64,000 bases of DNA from Oxytricha trifallax (GCA_000711775.1 ARYC01017170.1:1-64000), one strand, 5' to 3'; shown: positions 41,057-54,046, counted from the stretch's first letter. The notes: generated from the sequence alone by a model not told the origin. A program made the numbers and translations.

Positions 41057-44000
41057 ATGGATACAAAAGTTACAAGGTCAAATTCATAAGGAAACATCAG
41101 AAATTAGAATTCCAATGAATAAATATTTGATAAATGTTAAACGACTAAGGATTTGTAATATATTATCAATATAACTTTTATTAGCACATAAAATAATAAC
41201 CTTTAATTCATATTTACAAATTAAATTATAAGACAAGTCATAAGCTTTTCTGAATGGCTTTGCTTAGTGTATTTCCCAAAAGTTAAAATAAGGAAAAGGC
41301 GTTATTGTACCAAAGTTTGGAACTTTTACTTTTACTCATCAAGAAATAAACTTGCAAGTAAGATTCATTTTCCTTTATTAAGCTATGCATTAGTAAACTA
41401 CTTCTGAGCTTATGAAATCAGTTGAATTAAGGTTGCCTGTGTTTATTATAAGTTAAGATTTCATAAGAGGCGCTAAATCAGCAATCTACTCAAGTGGAAA
41501 TATTAGACCTTTTTAGTCTAGCAACTAGGATGGTACCATACCTCTCCAAAAAATTAACTTATTCGAAATATCTATTATATCTAGGTTAAATAAGGATGAA
41601 ATTCAAAATTAATTGCTTAAAATGATCATAGAAACCAGAAATAAACTTAGCTTATAAGGTTAATTGTAAAATTAGTTTCCAAGTCTAGGCAAACTCATTA
41701 TTAGAAATGATTTAGCTGCTTTCGAGTTTGATTAGGAAATAAGTTATAGCAATTAATCAAAAATGAAAAGTCTTGGTTAAAAGCTATAATCATAGTTATA
41801 AAATTTATCACCATATCAAACTTAATCGCAGAGAGACATTTCTATGGAAAATCAAGAAAAATTTAAAGATTATTTAGAGAATAAAAAGTTATTTTAGCTT
41901 CCTCAAAATAGATCGTAAAGCTAACAGTAAAGTGTAAAAAATACGATTATTATCAAATAAGATTTACAAAATAAAGTTGAAGATACTTATAATTTGAAAG
42001 CTACTTAAGCTAGCTCAACTTTAGGAATGAGCACAATGAAAGGATTTAAGGACTAGAAATATCATTTAGAACAAAGAAAAACATCAAACTCACATAGAAA
42101 TATAATGAAAGCTAATTTAAGCAGATCACAACTTGAGAAGCCATATTTGAATGCTTTATAAAATGAATAATTGCAAAAGAATTTGAAAAAATTCTATGAA
42201 AACAGAGAAATTATTATCAAAGAGTTAGGGAGTGATAGTTTAGAGAATGCAATAAAATTTGAAACTCTGAGAGATATTTGTGATAAAATAGTTAAACTTG
42301 ATATAAACGAAATTAAAAGCTATATCATAACTGATAAATAATCTAAAACTGATTTAATAATTCCTAACAAAGTCTTTTCATAAGTTAAATCTTAGCTTGA
42401 ATTTATAAGTAGTTAATCGAATAAAAATATCCTTGATGACAACTTGACAATATTTTCTAAAACTTTCAGCGGAATTAGCTTAAAATCAAATACTACATTC
42501 AATGGAGGTGGTACAAGATTAAACTTTAACTAATCTTAACTGAGTTTAAAAACTCAATCTATAGATAATATGAATGCGAATAAGTTTACAATAAAATCTT
42601 TAATTTAATAACTTCTGCAGTAAAGAAAAGACATTGCTTAACATTTAGAGTTAAATAAACTCACTCTAGACAGCCCGTTAACTGAATCTGAACTAATGAT
42701 GTACCTAAAATTTTTTATAAATATTGGCCATCAAATGTTTTACTCTCTACTCAAAGAGCTTAATTTAGCTTAAGAGTAAAATCAATCATAGTCTGAAATG
42801 GCTTATTAAAGCTATGGTTAATAAGAAGCATCTCAAATGAAAAATAAATGCAATTTATTTTTTAAATGAAACGAGTAAGCATGGGTTAGTTCTTAACTAG
42901 ATCATATGAATATATTGAGTAAATGAAATCAACGATGACTGATATTGATCTAAATTTGAACAATATCATCGCATAGTAGAAAATCAAATAGCTAAAAGAT
43001 TTGATTTATCTAAAAGGAGTTAATGCTGATTAACTTTACAAGCAGTACTCATTTCCATAAAGTAAAATTACTATATTTGTAAAATCTTTGTAGATAAACT
43101 TGATCTTGAAAAGTTTACTAAAATGATTCAAGACTTATTAGTGGACAGTGACTATAACATTAATCAGAAAGAGGTTCAAATCATGTTTAATTACATTTAT
43201 ACCAAGGGATTTATGAGTGATGACAAGAAATTTGAGATAAAAAAGATATTGCCCTATATTAACTTCATTCAGATTTTACAAAACTCAGAAATCTCGAAAG
43301 ATTGGGAGAACGTAGGTTTAAGGAAGATCAGAGATTGGATGGTTAAAAAATAACTAAATTCAGACCAGGCTTTTGAAAGAATATTAAAACTAAACAACAA
43401 GTCAAGTTTGACAGATGCTATTAATAGAGAAGAGTTTAGGAAAGCGCTATTGATAGAGTAATTACCTTTTACTTTAAAGTAAATTGATTTCTTATACAAG
43501 GCACTTGATCTAAATCATGACAACGCTGTATAAATCAAAGAATGGAAAACAAAAGTATTTGATGATTTCAGAAATCCTTTATAGATGCTTAGGGAAACTA
43601 TTTTGTTTAATGAGATTAATGCTGATGAATTATTGCATTAAATGAGACTTAGAACCTATGAAGATATTTTGGATTTTTAAGATTTTGCGAAAGCAATGCA
43701 TTATTTAGACACTTAGCTAAATCATATGTAACTATAGATACTATATTCGGAAATTAAAAATAAAGAGACTAACAAAATAGAAGCTAGAACTCTATTATAA
43801 TACTTACTTGGAGATAAATTAGATATGATAGACATCAGAGATAAAGTCTACTAGGCATTGTTTGAAAAGTGTTAAAAAGTAGGATTTGAGAAAATTTTAG
43901 AAAGTTTTGAGAAGTTAGATTAGAAAAACTAAGGGCTTTGTAGCGGAAATTAAATGAAAATCGTAATCTAAAACTTACTCCCAAAGCTTCCTGAGAATGA

Positions 44001-44520
44001 AACTAATAGATTTATTAGATTGCTTGATAAAAACAATTTAGGCTAAATTAATTATTCTAAAATCATAGAGAATATTAAAGTCAAAGGTTTGGGATAAAAC
44101 TCTAAAAATAATGATACGTTTCAGCTTAAAACTATTCTTGAAAGGCTTTAGAGATATATAAATTAAAATAAGCTAAGTTTAGAATAAATAATTGAGAAGC
44201 TATTTAAAAAACAAAGTAAAATTGGGTTTAAAGTGTCTTAAGATTAAATGCTAAACATTGATGCTTTTGCACTGTTCATTCATTAAAAGGTGCATAAAAT
44301 CGACCTGGATTAAATAAAAAATCTAATAAAGTTCGTTGATTTAGATAAAGATAATATGCTTAGTATTAACGACTTGAGTATTAAAATATTGAAATTAATT
44401 GAATTAAAAATTAAAATTTACAAAGCCAACTCTTCTGATAAAGGGAGATTTTCTATCGAATGGTCTGAGTCTTGGATTCAATTCAATTTGCTGTGTTGTT
44501 TAACAGAAATCGCTCTATGA
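41057..44520 (+). CDS. EF-hand protein with possible CCDC81/HU-like N-terminus
   Basis: ATG 41057 begins MDTKVTRSNSQGNIRNQNSN. After an intron or IES near 41165-41225, the block SQAFLNGFAQCISQKLKQGK followed by GVIVPKFGTFTFTHQE resembles the CCDC81-type eukaryotic HU-like domain (GKGV.ip.fGtF). Then comes a 450-residue Ser/Gln-rich linker, a coiled-coil-rich middle, and a C-terminal EF-hand array: DSDYNINQKEVQIMF, DLNHDNAVQIKEW, DKNNLGQINYSKI and DLDKDNMLSINDLSIK. TGA is at 44518-44520. Smaller frame breaks near 42860-43110 mark further IESs. It is likely cytoskeletal or ciliary; inference. Similar in style to the EF-hand gene at 31140, but not a close copy. Confidence 0.75.
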
Positions 44521-44585
44521 AATTTTAGGGTGAATTTTATTAGATGTTTAGATATTAATGTGAAACTAAAAATGAGATCTCCTAA

Positions 44586-45065
44586 TCAAATTTCATAATT
44601 CTCAAGCACTTTCTTGTCATTATCACTAATTTTGAATTTCTTTGTATGATCGTCAAACTCAATAACTAATTTAACTCTTGAAGAAAAAGGTTTCATCATC
44701 TCTGCTTCTCTTTAAGGATTGAGAATATCGTCAATATTTTAGTTGCGAGGTAAATCGGCCAAGCTCGCAATTTTAGGCAATCCATTGCCGTCATTATTAC
44801 GATTTTAAGGCTCTAAATTTATTTAAATTTTTAAATATAGAGAAATTAAGATGAATTATATATACCCATAATTCTAATTATTTTAATGGTTAAAGCCTGG
44901 ACTTGATCTTCTTCCATCAATGAGATCTTCACCTTCATTAATTAAGAAGGAAGACGAACTACCATCTTAGTTTGGAGATTTTTTAGGAGAGTGAGAGGTT
45001 GAATTTATTTTATTCTCATCAATTAGTTTTTGTTGTAGATCAGCCATTCTATCGTCGCTATCCAT
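44586..45065 (-). CDS. small acidic protein, unrecognised
   Basis: ATG 45065 (MDSDDRMADLQQKLIDENK) to TGA 44586-44588 on the minus strand. The open frame is continuous for 159 codons, but a hydrophobic AT-rich stretch near 44825-44885 (YIQFILISLYLKI) may be an unspliced intron or IES rather than protein. The C-terminal block SSRVKLVIEFDDHTKKFKIS and DNDKKVLENYEI looks like one conserved small domain. It overlaps nothing and converges on the EF-hand gene 66 bp away. No function can be assigned. Confidence 0.65.
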
Positions 45066-45249
45066 AATTATTATCAAGATATTAAAAATTAGATATTTTG
45101 CACAATTACTGCTTATTAAATCATTAAGGAATTAAATTGCCATGATTTTGTGAATACTATAAATAAACTAAGTAAAATTGAATATTTTCTTCATTGTTTA
45201 TATATCCCTGACACCAAAGAATGTTTAAAGGAACTTTATGAGTTAGTCT

Positions 45250-47505
45250 TGTTCATTGTTTGTCCTTCATATCTGCAGAAAGTATTATAAAAAAAATCAT
45301 ATAAAACTTTTTAATCTAATTGGAATGATTAGACTTTTCTACATTAGTAAATTACTCCAAAGCCTGATAAAGTTCCCACTTTTTGTCTGCAACTTTCTCT
45401 GCCTGCATTCTAGACATTCTCGATCTTCTTTACTTCTCTTATTTATTTGATTTTTAACTTTTATTTGATCTTGCTGAAAGTTAACTGGTATCTCTACAGC
45501 TTTTCTAACTTTTTTCTAAATGAGAGAATCTAGGTTAAGGTTCGATGGCAGAATTCTTTTTTGTAGAAAATATTGTCTTTGGAGGTTATAAATGCTTTAG
45601 TTTTTATTCAATTTTATCAAATCCTTTTGAGTTTCGTTCTACAAGTTTCTTTTACACTTGCTATTGCAGGTTAGAATAAATACTAAAAATTATTAAAATA
45701 AAGGAAGAAAATTTTAATGTTTATTTATTTAATAGTAGATGGAGCTGTTTTAAGTTGAAGGAATATAATTAGAACATATAGGCCTTTCAATTCCAGATAA
45801 ATTTTTAATACTTGAAGAATGAAAATTCCTTGCTAATGATTTCAAGCTTTAGCAAGTGCTTAAAGAATTATGCTTTGATTGAAAGTTTGAGTTTTGTTTT
45901 ACATCTAAGTCTTGATAAGTAAGGCAATTTTAATTGATCTGGTTTATAGACAAGTTGTCATAATTTTATTAATCATAACTAAGTTAAGTTTACTACATTT
46001 TTTACCCTTATTTTTAATGATCATCTCCCAATAACTTCCACAAGTCAAGAGCTGAGATGCCTGATTCTAGGGCATCCCTTAGTTTTTACTCATGATTATA
46101 AAATAAATTAAATTACTTGGGTTTAATCTTTCTCTTGTCATCTTAAGTGATATTTCTCTTGATATACTCCGTCTTGCTTGATTCTCGCTTCTAGTTTATT
46201 CAACTATATTATCTTAGTGAGTCTTTTAGATATTGAAGCCAATTCTTCTATTTGCATCTTAACTCATTCTCTCAAAGACAGATAGTCTCTCTTATGAGCT
46301 TTAAGTTTATTCATTTTTAAGAAGGCTCCTAGGCTTTGATTTATTAATTTAAGGAACAAACATTCTCTTCATCTCTTTTTATTCTTCATACTTTTTTATT
46401 TATAACAGTGACTCTTGTTTTATCTTTCTTCTTTCAACATCAACTTACATTCTCTCAATCATGCTTTGCTATTCTTAAGCTTTTTAAACTTAAAGCCTTT
46501 TGTTGGATCTTTGAGAAATGAAAGATTTTTCATCAGGAAACTCATCTATCAAACTTAAACTTGGATCTGAATCATTCGTTTCAAAAACCTTTTACTTTTG
46601 CTTTTATTTTTATTAAGCATCATTGAGATTATGCAGTTATTTTCCCCTGTTTTACCCTTGAATAATTTGCTATTCCTACAAATCTTTAATCCTTCTTTTT
46701 TCTTTGAGTTTCTCATCTTTATTTAGAAGAAATTCTTGCTACCTCTTTATAAATCTTTCATGATCTACTATTTGAACTTTACCCCCTTAAACCTTATTTT
46801 GATCCTATTTTGATTTCAATTTTTAATCTTGAAGCGATTAAATGTGATTCTTTATTTTCTATTTGTACCTACCCTCTTAGTAAAGTCTATTGAAAACTTT
46901 ATGGTTCTTCTCATTCTCGTTTTAGACACTTATACTATGTAAACTTTCAGAAACAGACTACTATTTTTATTAGAAATTTATTGAGCTAGGCTATTTAAGG
47001 ACAAGATTTTGCTATTTTTATTAAATGACATCAATCTTAATAGGGTCTTCGTTAGGAAATATGTAATTATTAGCAAATGTTTATTGGTATTGAGAGCAAT
47101 CCTAATTTTTACCTTAAAAATTTCTTAGAGTTAAACTGCTTGATGCTTGCGAATCTTGTTTTTGAGTTCGATAAACTTATGTTTTATGAAAAAAAACTAA
47201 AAAAATTATGATTAAATTTAAATTTTACTCCTGCTCTTTTTAAGTAATATACTCTTCCAAATGCTGTTAAAGTTATATGCCTGGAATATTAGCGAAATTT
47301 GGTGAGAAAAATTCAGTGCTTTTATAATCATTCTCATCAAAATCCATAATTCGTGAATTTTCATCATGGTAAGTTATATCTTATTTATTAAGCTTCATCA
47401 TACCATCTTCTCTATAGCAAAGAGTATTATTAGTAGGTATTTGGTGGGTATTTTGTCTATTAATTGATTCAATTGTTTTTTCTCCGAAAGGTGTTCGAGT
47501 TCTCA
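45250..47505 (-). CDS. Gln-rich coiled-coil protein
   Basis: Starts near 47505 with MRTRTPFGEKTIESINRQ. Further blocks include MDFDENDYKSTEFFSPNF, FETNDSDPSLSLIDEFPDEK, SMIERMQVDVERRKIKQE, QKEMKRMFVPQINKSKPRS and KLRDALESGISALDLWKLLG (about 46060). A TGA closes the last clear block near 45960, and more Lys/Gln-rich coding-like sequence continues to about 45250. Frames change at several AT-rich points (about 47215, 46900 and 46110), so introns or IESs are present but not all resolved. Heptad patterns and Gln runs are typical of ciliate cytoskeletal proteins; no named family. Confidence 0.6.
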
Positions 47506-47529
47506 TTGTGTATTAAAACAAAGCAAATA

Positions 47530-48330
47530 AATATAAGAGAGCATATAAAATATAACTTGTAGTTTTATAGTGTTTTGTTAAAATTGTTATAAATTTCTAA
47601 AGGAATAGCATTGAAAAATTATTTCAAATCAAATTAAAATTAATTATAAAACTCAAAGAAATTAAATTAAAATTGAGTTATCAAATTAAATTTAGAATTT
47701 TATGCTTTGTATTCTGAAGGAATGTAATCTTAACTATCGTTTTGAATACATGGTTAAGTAGCTTAATGCGTAATCTTTTTTGCATTTAAAATATGAGGAT
47801 TATGCTACTAACCCATTGTTTGTTATCTTAATTCTTTGTATGACTACTACTACTGTATATGATTATTATCACCTTACCTTCTCGATGTTGAATTTTAATT
47901 GATAAAATTAGATAGATAGTGGTTATTGTTGTCAGAATGGCTTTATCGAGAATTTAGAATTGAATTGTAAGGCAAGCCAGATGATCTTCGATTGCTATAG
48001 TTTAAATCACTGAGGTCATCGTATGTAAAATTTGAGTCATCTTAATTTGTAGGGATGTCTTTTAAGTCCTCACTTTCAATCTAATCGTAAACTAGAAATG
48101 AAAAATTGAAAACATTTTGTAAAGTTTTTACAGGTTTAAAATTTCTGCATTGACATATTTTACTGTTAAATTTTGTAATTTATATTAAACTGATTCCTTA
48201 ACATGCTTATGATATGCACAAAATAAATGAAAAATTACGGTTTAAATAAACTTAAAATCTAGCATAAATCGTGTAAATATGCAAGATTGTAAATGTAAGA
48301 ACATTATGCAATATAATATGCTTTTATTCT
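47530..48330. other. AT-rich intergenic stretch, no gene seen
   Basis: Between two minus-strand genes. No long ciliate-code frame, RNA gene or repeat is visible. It probably holds the 3' region of the 48336-49280 gene and the promoter of the coiled-coil gene. Confidence 0.5.
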
Positions 48331-48335
48331 TTAGA

Positions 48336-49280
48336 TCATTCTTCCCTGAGTTCTAATGGCTTTTCATATCTCTCAAGGAAATACTTCTTTCTTCTCTCTC
48401 TGTCGTATTCAATGAATTTGGGATCGAAATCAGCACCGACACCGTCAATTGCTCTTTGATCATCTCTCCACTTTGATACATTAGCGTTGTTGATTGGAAG
48501 TTGCATTGGTTTATTGTGCTTTTCTTCAAACATTTCAAGTTCATCTGGAAGTGGAGCTCTTGCGGCAACTTAGAGCTTCTCAACTTCTTCTCTGTCAAAA
48601 CAATCATCATCAAGAATTTGCCATTTCTTAGGAGTACCCTTAAGAGGACTCATTTATTTATCGTTGATTCTCTTTGCACCAATGACATTCTCAATCAAGT
48701 ATTCGAGTTCAACCATGACTTCTCTCATGATTGGATCGTTTTCGAAACCACTGAAACCTCTCTCTCTGAATTGATATTACTTAGGGAAGTATTCTTGATC
48801 TAGATCCCAATCGTATGGTGAGTGAACATGAGTGTGAGTTTCCATTAATTATGGAATACTTTCAAGGTAATGCCAGATTTCTTGCTTCTTTTCCTCTTCA
48901 GTCATATTCTCTTAGTCAAACATTAATTGCTTGCCGTGATAAGATGGCTGTTGTTCTCTTAATATGGCAGCGTGCACTCCATCAGCAGGGTCGAGGTGAG
49001 GAAGTTCTGTAACATAAGTGACTGTATTATCATCATTTGAGATTCTTCTCTCCTTCTTCTGAATATTATAGGGACTCTCTCTATAGGGAGTCTTCCAGTG
49101 CTTTTTGTACAAATTTGGATAGCTGTCTTTATCTATTGGGTGTGAACCTGGAGCTGGATATCTGTATTTCAACTCAGCAGGGGGCACATAGTAATTGTAG
49201 CCTTTCATGTTCATTCCAAGTTTGAAGGCTTACCACCAGTTCAATCTTGTTTGATTGAGCTTACCAACCACTTTATCCAT
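48336..49280 (-). CDS. conserved-looking 314-residue protein, possibly a mitochondrial complex subunit
   Basis: An uninterrupted ORF of 314 codons runs from ATG 49280 (MDKVVGKLNQTRLNWWQAF) to TGA 48336-48338, without any intron or IES. The protein is rich in Tyr, Pro, Glu and Lys. Motifs are GYNYYVPPAELKYRYPAPGS, PNLYKKHWKTPYRESPYN, ENMTEEEKKQEIWHYLES, HSPYDWDLDQEYFPKQY and FDPKFIEYDRERRKKYF. No TM segment is present. The codon use is noticeably GC-richer than neighbours, suggesting high expression, and the composition recalls supernumerary subunits of ciliate respiratory complexes; I cannot name the family from sequence alone. Confidence 0.8.
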
Positions 49281-49416
49281 GATTATTTGCTTTTTAATAA
49301 TATATTATTGCTCAATCACGAAAATTTTTGTGAAGAAATAATTTAGTATTAAAAGATTTTTTTTAAACAATATAATAAATAATTTATTATTGCTAAAGTT
49401 TAAATTTAAAACAACA

Positions 49417-51927
49417 TGACTTAAATTGTCTCTTCAAGCACAGTAAATTTTATCTTCATTTTTCTAACTTAGTTTTTCAGTTAGTTCTACTTCATGAAAT
49501 TTAAGCAGGAACTTAAGCTCAAGCTTAAATTCCACCTAGGTTGTCATTAAGCAATCACATGTTAAATTGCAAAATCAATACTTCGATCTGGAGTTATCAC
49601 AGTAAGATTTATGATTCGCCTTAATATAATCAAATCAATGTAAAATTATCAATAACTCCAATAATTGTGTAGATAAGTTGATTGCGTCTGGTGGAGATGA
49701 TGGATAAATATTCTTGTGTGCTTCTGATTCTGGCATGGTTATACAATAGATGCCAGCTTATTTAACTAAAGTATGTTTTAAATTTAGTTTATGAATAAAT
49801 TCTAGAACATCCCAGTGACTTCCCTTTGTTTTTCTCAGACAAATGAATTTTTAGCAGGCGGTTTAGGAGACGGATATCTAAAAGTATGGGATCTTAAGAA
49901 AAAGGATGCGAGAACTTTCAAGCCGACAAATTATTTACCAAGATAATCAGTCACTTCGACATGCTACAATTCAAACTTCAACTTCATAGGTGCTTCAAAC
50001 AATCAAGGTTACATTAATATATTCCCTAACAACAAAAATCAAGTTCCAAACAGTTAACCGCAAGAAGAAGTAATTTTCTTCAAGAATTCAGATGCCCCTA
50101 TAAATCAAATCAAGTTTTCTCCCTTGCTTGATTCAGTTATAGCTTCTGCTTAAGAAGACAATGTTGTTGCTTTATATGATATGAGCTCAAATAAGAATAC
50201 TCCTACAGCTACTTTTACTAATCATAAAGCTGGAGTTAGAGGAATTGGGTTCTCACCCTTAAACAAGCTTCTTCTTTGTTCTGTCTCTTTGGATAAATCA
50301 CTCAATTTCTATGACATAAACAAACATAAGAAAGTAAGTGGCTTAATTGCCCCAGAACCCCTTCAGTCAATAAGCTTTAATTGTGATGGTCATACTGTAG
50401 CAGTGGGTGCAAGCAATTCAGGAACAGTTTTTGTGTATGATTTACGTAACCAAAGTCAAATAATGATGACTTTATTAGGGCATTAATCGACAGTTAATAG
50501 CATTAATTTCAAGCACTCCGAAAGTAGCAGTAAGACTTCATCAAGATCCTAGCCATAATCTTCAACAAACGTTAATTAGGCAACTGGTCAAATCTCTTCA
50601 AGTGTTAAAAATACCTCATCAGGTTTATCAAGCCCTAACAATGCATCAATTAACAATATTTAACCATAATAAATTCAAGGTACCAGCACTGCTGCAACAT
50701 AGTTCAAGACTATGGAGCAAATCAGAGAAGAAGCAAAAAGAAATGTTGATTGCTATATATAATTCTTATTTTTAAATTTATTTATTTGAGATGAGGAAAA
50801 AGAACGAATAAATGCTTCTTTAACAGCAACAACAAGCACAATTAGAAAAAGATACCATGAAAACTGAAATGTCAGAAAAAGAATATTCAGAAAGAAATTT
50901 CTAAGAAGAGGTTAAGACTTAACCAAAGACGAAATAAGTTCCTTAAATCAATCTTTTGGATAGACAAGCAACCTAAAAACCATAAGTATTCATAAAACAC
51001 TTATATTATTACTATAAAAGTAGCAGATTCTCAAAAGACAATAATGACTACTTCGCAATAAAGGTTGAGAATGGATGTAAATCTTACAAATAACTCCACA
51101 TAAAAATAAAAGCCAGTATTATAGTAATAGTTAATTTCTCCTAAATAATCTCCAAAAGCAGTACAGGAAATTAGTAACAACTTAATAATTCAAAAAGTTT
51201 TTTTCTTACAAATTTTATTTGAGAAGTTATTTTAAAATATTGTTAATGTTATAAAACTTAAGATCTCCTTAAAACCAAACCAAAAATATAAATTAGTTTA
51301 ATCTTAGAAATCCATAGATACATATAAATGATGTTGAAATGAAAGATGAATCGAAATAAAGCATAGAAAATAAAAATAAACAAATTAACTCAATTCCTTT
51401 TTCTAAAGTCAATGACTTTGACAACAACACTTTAATTAATTAGTTTTATAATAAAATTTTGACCATTATTTGTCCTATTCATATTTTGTATTATGTGATT
51501 ACCAAAATACATATAAATATTTTCATTTCGATTTCAGATGAAATATATACTATTAATTATTGAATAACACTCTAAATATTGGCGACTAGCAGCAAGATTT
51601 CGTATAATTAGAGTAATAAAAGAATGAAATCGATAAGATAGTTTCATCCAAATTTAATTAATTGAAGTTTGAAGTAAACTCGATGTTAAATAACTTTCAC
51701 ATTGAAATTATCAGGCAATTTGAAGTATAAAGAGTAAGTCACACAATATATCTCTGGTTTTTGCATATATTAATATTATATAGAACTAAGTGGATTCCAT
51801 ATTGGCAGAGTATCTTATAGAAAATGATCCAGATGAGAGCGATGAAGATGATTACATATATTTGCAAGTTGAAAATAAGGATAGAGACGATTTCGAAGAA
51901 GAGGGCTTTAATGATTATCTCAATTGA
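49417..51927 (+). CDS. NEDD1: NEDD1-like WD40 protein (gamma-tubulin recruitment)
   Basis: NEDD1 attaches the gamma-tubulin ring complex to centrosomes or basal bodies. WD repeats are visible: LIASGGDDGQIFLCASDSG, NEFLAGGLGDGYLKVWDL, VIASAQEDNVVALYDM, GVRGIGFSPLNKLLLCSVSL, DKSLNFYDI, and SGTVFVYDLRNQSQIMMTLL. A Ser/Gln-rich linker (50480-51600) follows, then the family's C-terminal helix (SMLNNFHIEIIRQFEVQRNQ, VDSILAEYL) and an acidic tail to TGA 51925-51927. Introns at 49771-49838 and 51734-51783 and a 14-bp IES (49640-49653) are resolved. AT-rich breaks near 50750-50800, 51195-51290 and 51420-51540 remain unresolved. The first exon (ATG 49417) is uncertain. Confidence 0.82.
49640..49653 (+). 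other. 14-bp IES in NEDD1-like gene, pointer ATCAAT
   Basis: ATCAAT occurs at 49634-49639 and 49648-49653. Deleting 14 bp joins ..SPQYNQINNSNNCVDKLIAS in frame, linking the first WD blade to the rest. Confidence 0.65.
49771..49838 (+). other. spliceosomal intron in NEDD1-like gene
   Basis: GTATGT..TCTCAG, 68 bp. Joins MPAYLTK to TNEFLAGG. Confidence 0.88.
51734..51783 (+). other. spliceosomal intron in NEDD1-like gene
   Basis: GTAAGT..ATATAG, 50 bp. Joins RQFEVQR to NQVDSILAEYL in frame. Confidence 0.88.
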
Positions 51928-52055
51928 AGTAAAATAATGTGCATTGACTTTTCAAAATAAATAATTCTTAATATTTGTGAAGTAATTTAATTTATAAGTC
52001 TTCTATCGCTTAAAAACTAACTTAATTATTCTAAATAATCTAATAAAACGTCATT

Positions 52056-53934
52056 TCAACTTAGCTAAGTTCTAAATAAATCCACAAATTTTTATGTATT
52101 TTCATGCAAAGATTTTAAATTGGCTATTGTTAAACTTTCAAAGTCTTTTTTGCTTAGACTTTCTTAGGATTAAACAAATTATTTCATTAATTTCTTTAGC
52201 TTCTAATTTTCATCCATCAGTAATTAGATCTAATTCAAAGACTTATTATCAGATCTAATATTCCCATTTAATTGATTTTGATCTAATTACTGGCCATCTA
52301 TATCTAGCAGATCCTCGTTTTGTTGTAAACTTGTGTCTTTTAAATTCTAAATTTCTTAGGATTAATAGTCCAGTAACAAACTATTTTGCTAATTCTAATC
52401 GGTTAAATTGCTGCTGCTGTTATTTTGATCTTCCTATTGTATTTAATTGCTTTCTTGGGGATCTATTAAGTTTTAGTTCTCATCATTTTCATTTTGATTT
52501 TAGGGAGACTATGAATCTTTATCACTTCCTTAATTGATTTATGCTTAATTGCTTGTATTTTAGGCTTTAGAACTGTCCTCATCTAATCCGAGTAAATCTA
52601 CTTATTGATTTATGTTACTCAGCTCACTCAAACTATAGATACTCAAAGCTTTTTGATAAAGTTCTTCGTACTCTGAAGGGTCTATGTCCAAATCTTTCGC
52701 CTTTAGATTCATGAGAAAAGACACCGAGGAAGACACTGTGGTTAAATGATATTGCTCTTTGCCTTCGAGTCTGCTTTCATGGCGGAAAAGTCTTATATAT
52801 TTGTTCTAACCAAGATAGCCCTCCCCACCCACTCCCCACTCTAAACCGAGATACCCCTCCTCATACACCCCTCCCCACCCCTTACCTATTTTTTAATAAT
52901 ATAATATAATAATTTATAAAATCTTTTATATATGAGAATTTTAAAAATTAATCATTGTTATTAATTTAAATATAATTAAAATTATTAAACTTTAATTATA
53001 AATAAAAATAATTATTAAATCAATAATTTTTAAAATTCTTATTTATAAAAGATTTTATAAATTATTATATTATATTATTAAATTTTAAAAATAGGTAGGA
53101 GGTGGGGAGGAGGGTATGGGGAGGGGTATCTCGGTTTAGGGCGGGGAGGAGGTGGGGAGGGCTATCTTGGTTAGAACATATATTCGATATTTGAATATAA
53201 CAGGTCTGTAGTTTATCTTAAAATAAATAAAACTTAGAGAATTGTTTCTTTAGGCAATTACATCATTCCAAAAGTAATCATAGGGAAGAAAGTGTCAGCT
53301 CCATCAGGATTTCCCTCTTTAGCTGACAATACAAGCATTTTAGATATCTCATTACAATAAGCAGTAACATTTTTCAGCTTGCCCCTTGGCAACTTATTAT
53401 TTTAATTCATCAAGTTTAGATAATGACAGGCATTTTACATCATTTCTGGGATAATTCTTGTTTCATCGATATCTAGATGTTTAGGCATGAGAAATTGCTT
53501 ATGAATCTAAATGTTCTCAGATATTTTCTTGTTTATCTCTTATTCTTCCTCAGGACAAAAGATTTACTTATAGAAATTCTTCGTTACAATGGCTTCAATG
53601 CCCTCAGCATTGATAATTATCTCGTTTTCGTCAGTTTAAAATAAATACACCTAATCTTAAATCTTTAAGTTTCATTGTATACCTCTTACATCTTCTACTC
53701 CATTAATGTCATTAAATTTTACAAATTTTATCCCTGGTCATCCCTGTTTTCACATTTTTCCAGATTCTGCTTCCTGTAGTACCTAATATCGCTATAGTTA
53801 TTTCTCAGCTATTTGGATTATGTTTATAGTACTTACTTTTCAAGTATTTTACGGATAGGCTCACTTTTCTCAGATTTTATCTTCTAATAAAAGTTATGTA
53901 ACTAAGATCTATTCGCCACTTATTTGCTCTCCAT
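52056..53934 (-). CDS. VPS9-domain protein (Rab5-type GEF)
   Basis: VPS9 domains exchange GDP on Rab5-family GTPases in endosomal traffic. ATG 53934 (MESKQVANRSQLHNFYQK). Removing a 63-bp intron (53774-53836), a 35-bp IES (53638-53672) and the 377-bp palindromic element plus one pointer leaves 1398 nt, 466 codons with TGA 52056-52058. Domain motifs are LPRGKLKNVTAYCNEISKML, DGADTFFPMITFGMMQLP and LYSNIEYIRLF (this one split by the element), then GKEQYHLTTVSSSVSFLM. The C-terminus is about 200 residues, Asn/Gln-rich and coiled-coil. No other domain is seen. The divergent MFS transporter gene starts 112 bp away. Confidence 0.88.
52802..53178. mobile_element. GC-ended palindromic MITE/IES in the VPS9 gene
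   Basis: 377 bp with inverted termini TGTTCTAACCAAGATAGCCC, subterminal C-rich/G-rich arms (CCTCCCCACC..GGTGGGGAGG) and an AT-only core that is itself palindromic. It is flanked by TATATT (52796-52801 and 53179-53184; ATATATT counting one more base). Excision with one copy rebuilds YSNIEYIRLFRHESRLEG. It is unrelated in sequence to the TA family. No ORF inside. Confidence 0.95.
53638..53672 (-). other. 35-bp IES in VPS9 gene, pointer AAACT
   Basis: AGTTT (plus strand) occurs at 53633-53637 and 53668-53672. Joining gives EVYNETDENEIIINAEG in frame. Confidence 0.85.
53774..53836 (-). other. spliceosomal intron in VPS9 gene
   Basis: On the minus strand GTAAGT..CTACAG, 63 bp. Joins KILEK to KQNLEKCE. 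Confidence 0.85.
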
Positions 53935-54046
53935 TTTTAATAAATTGATTTATAATCACATCATTAAAAATGTTCTCTTATTTATTAATTTATACCCTTT
54001 TAATAATAAAAGATTAATAAGCTAATTATAATTAAAAGCAAATTCA

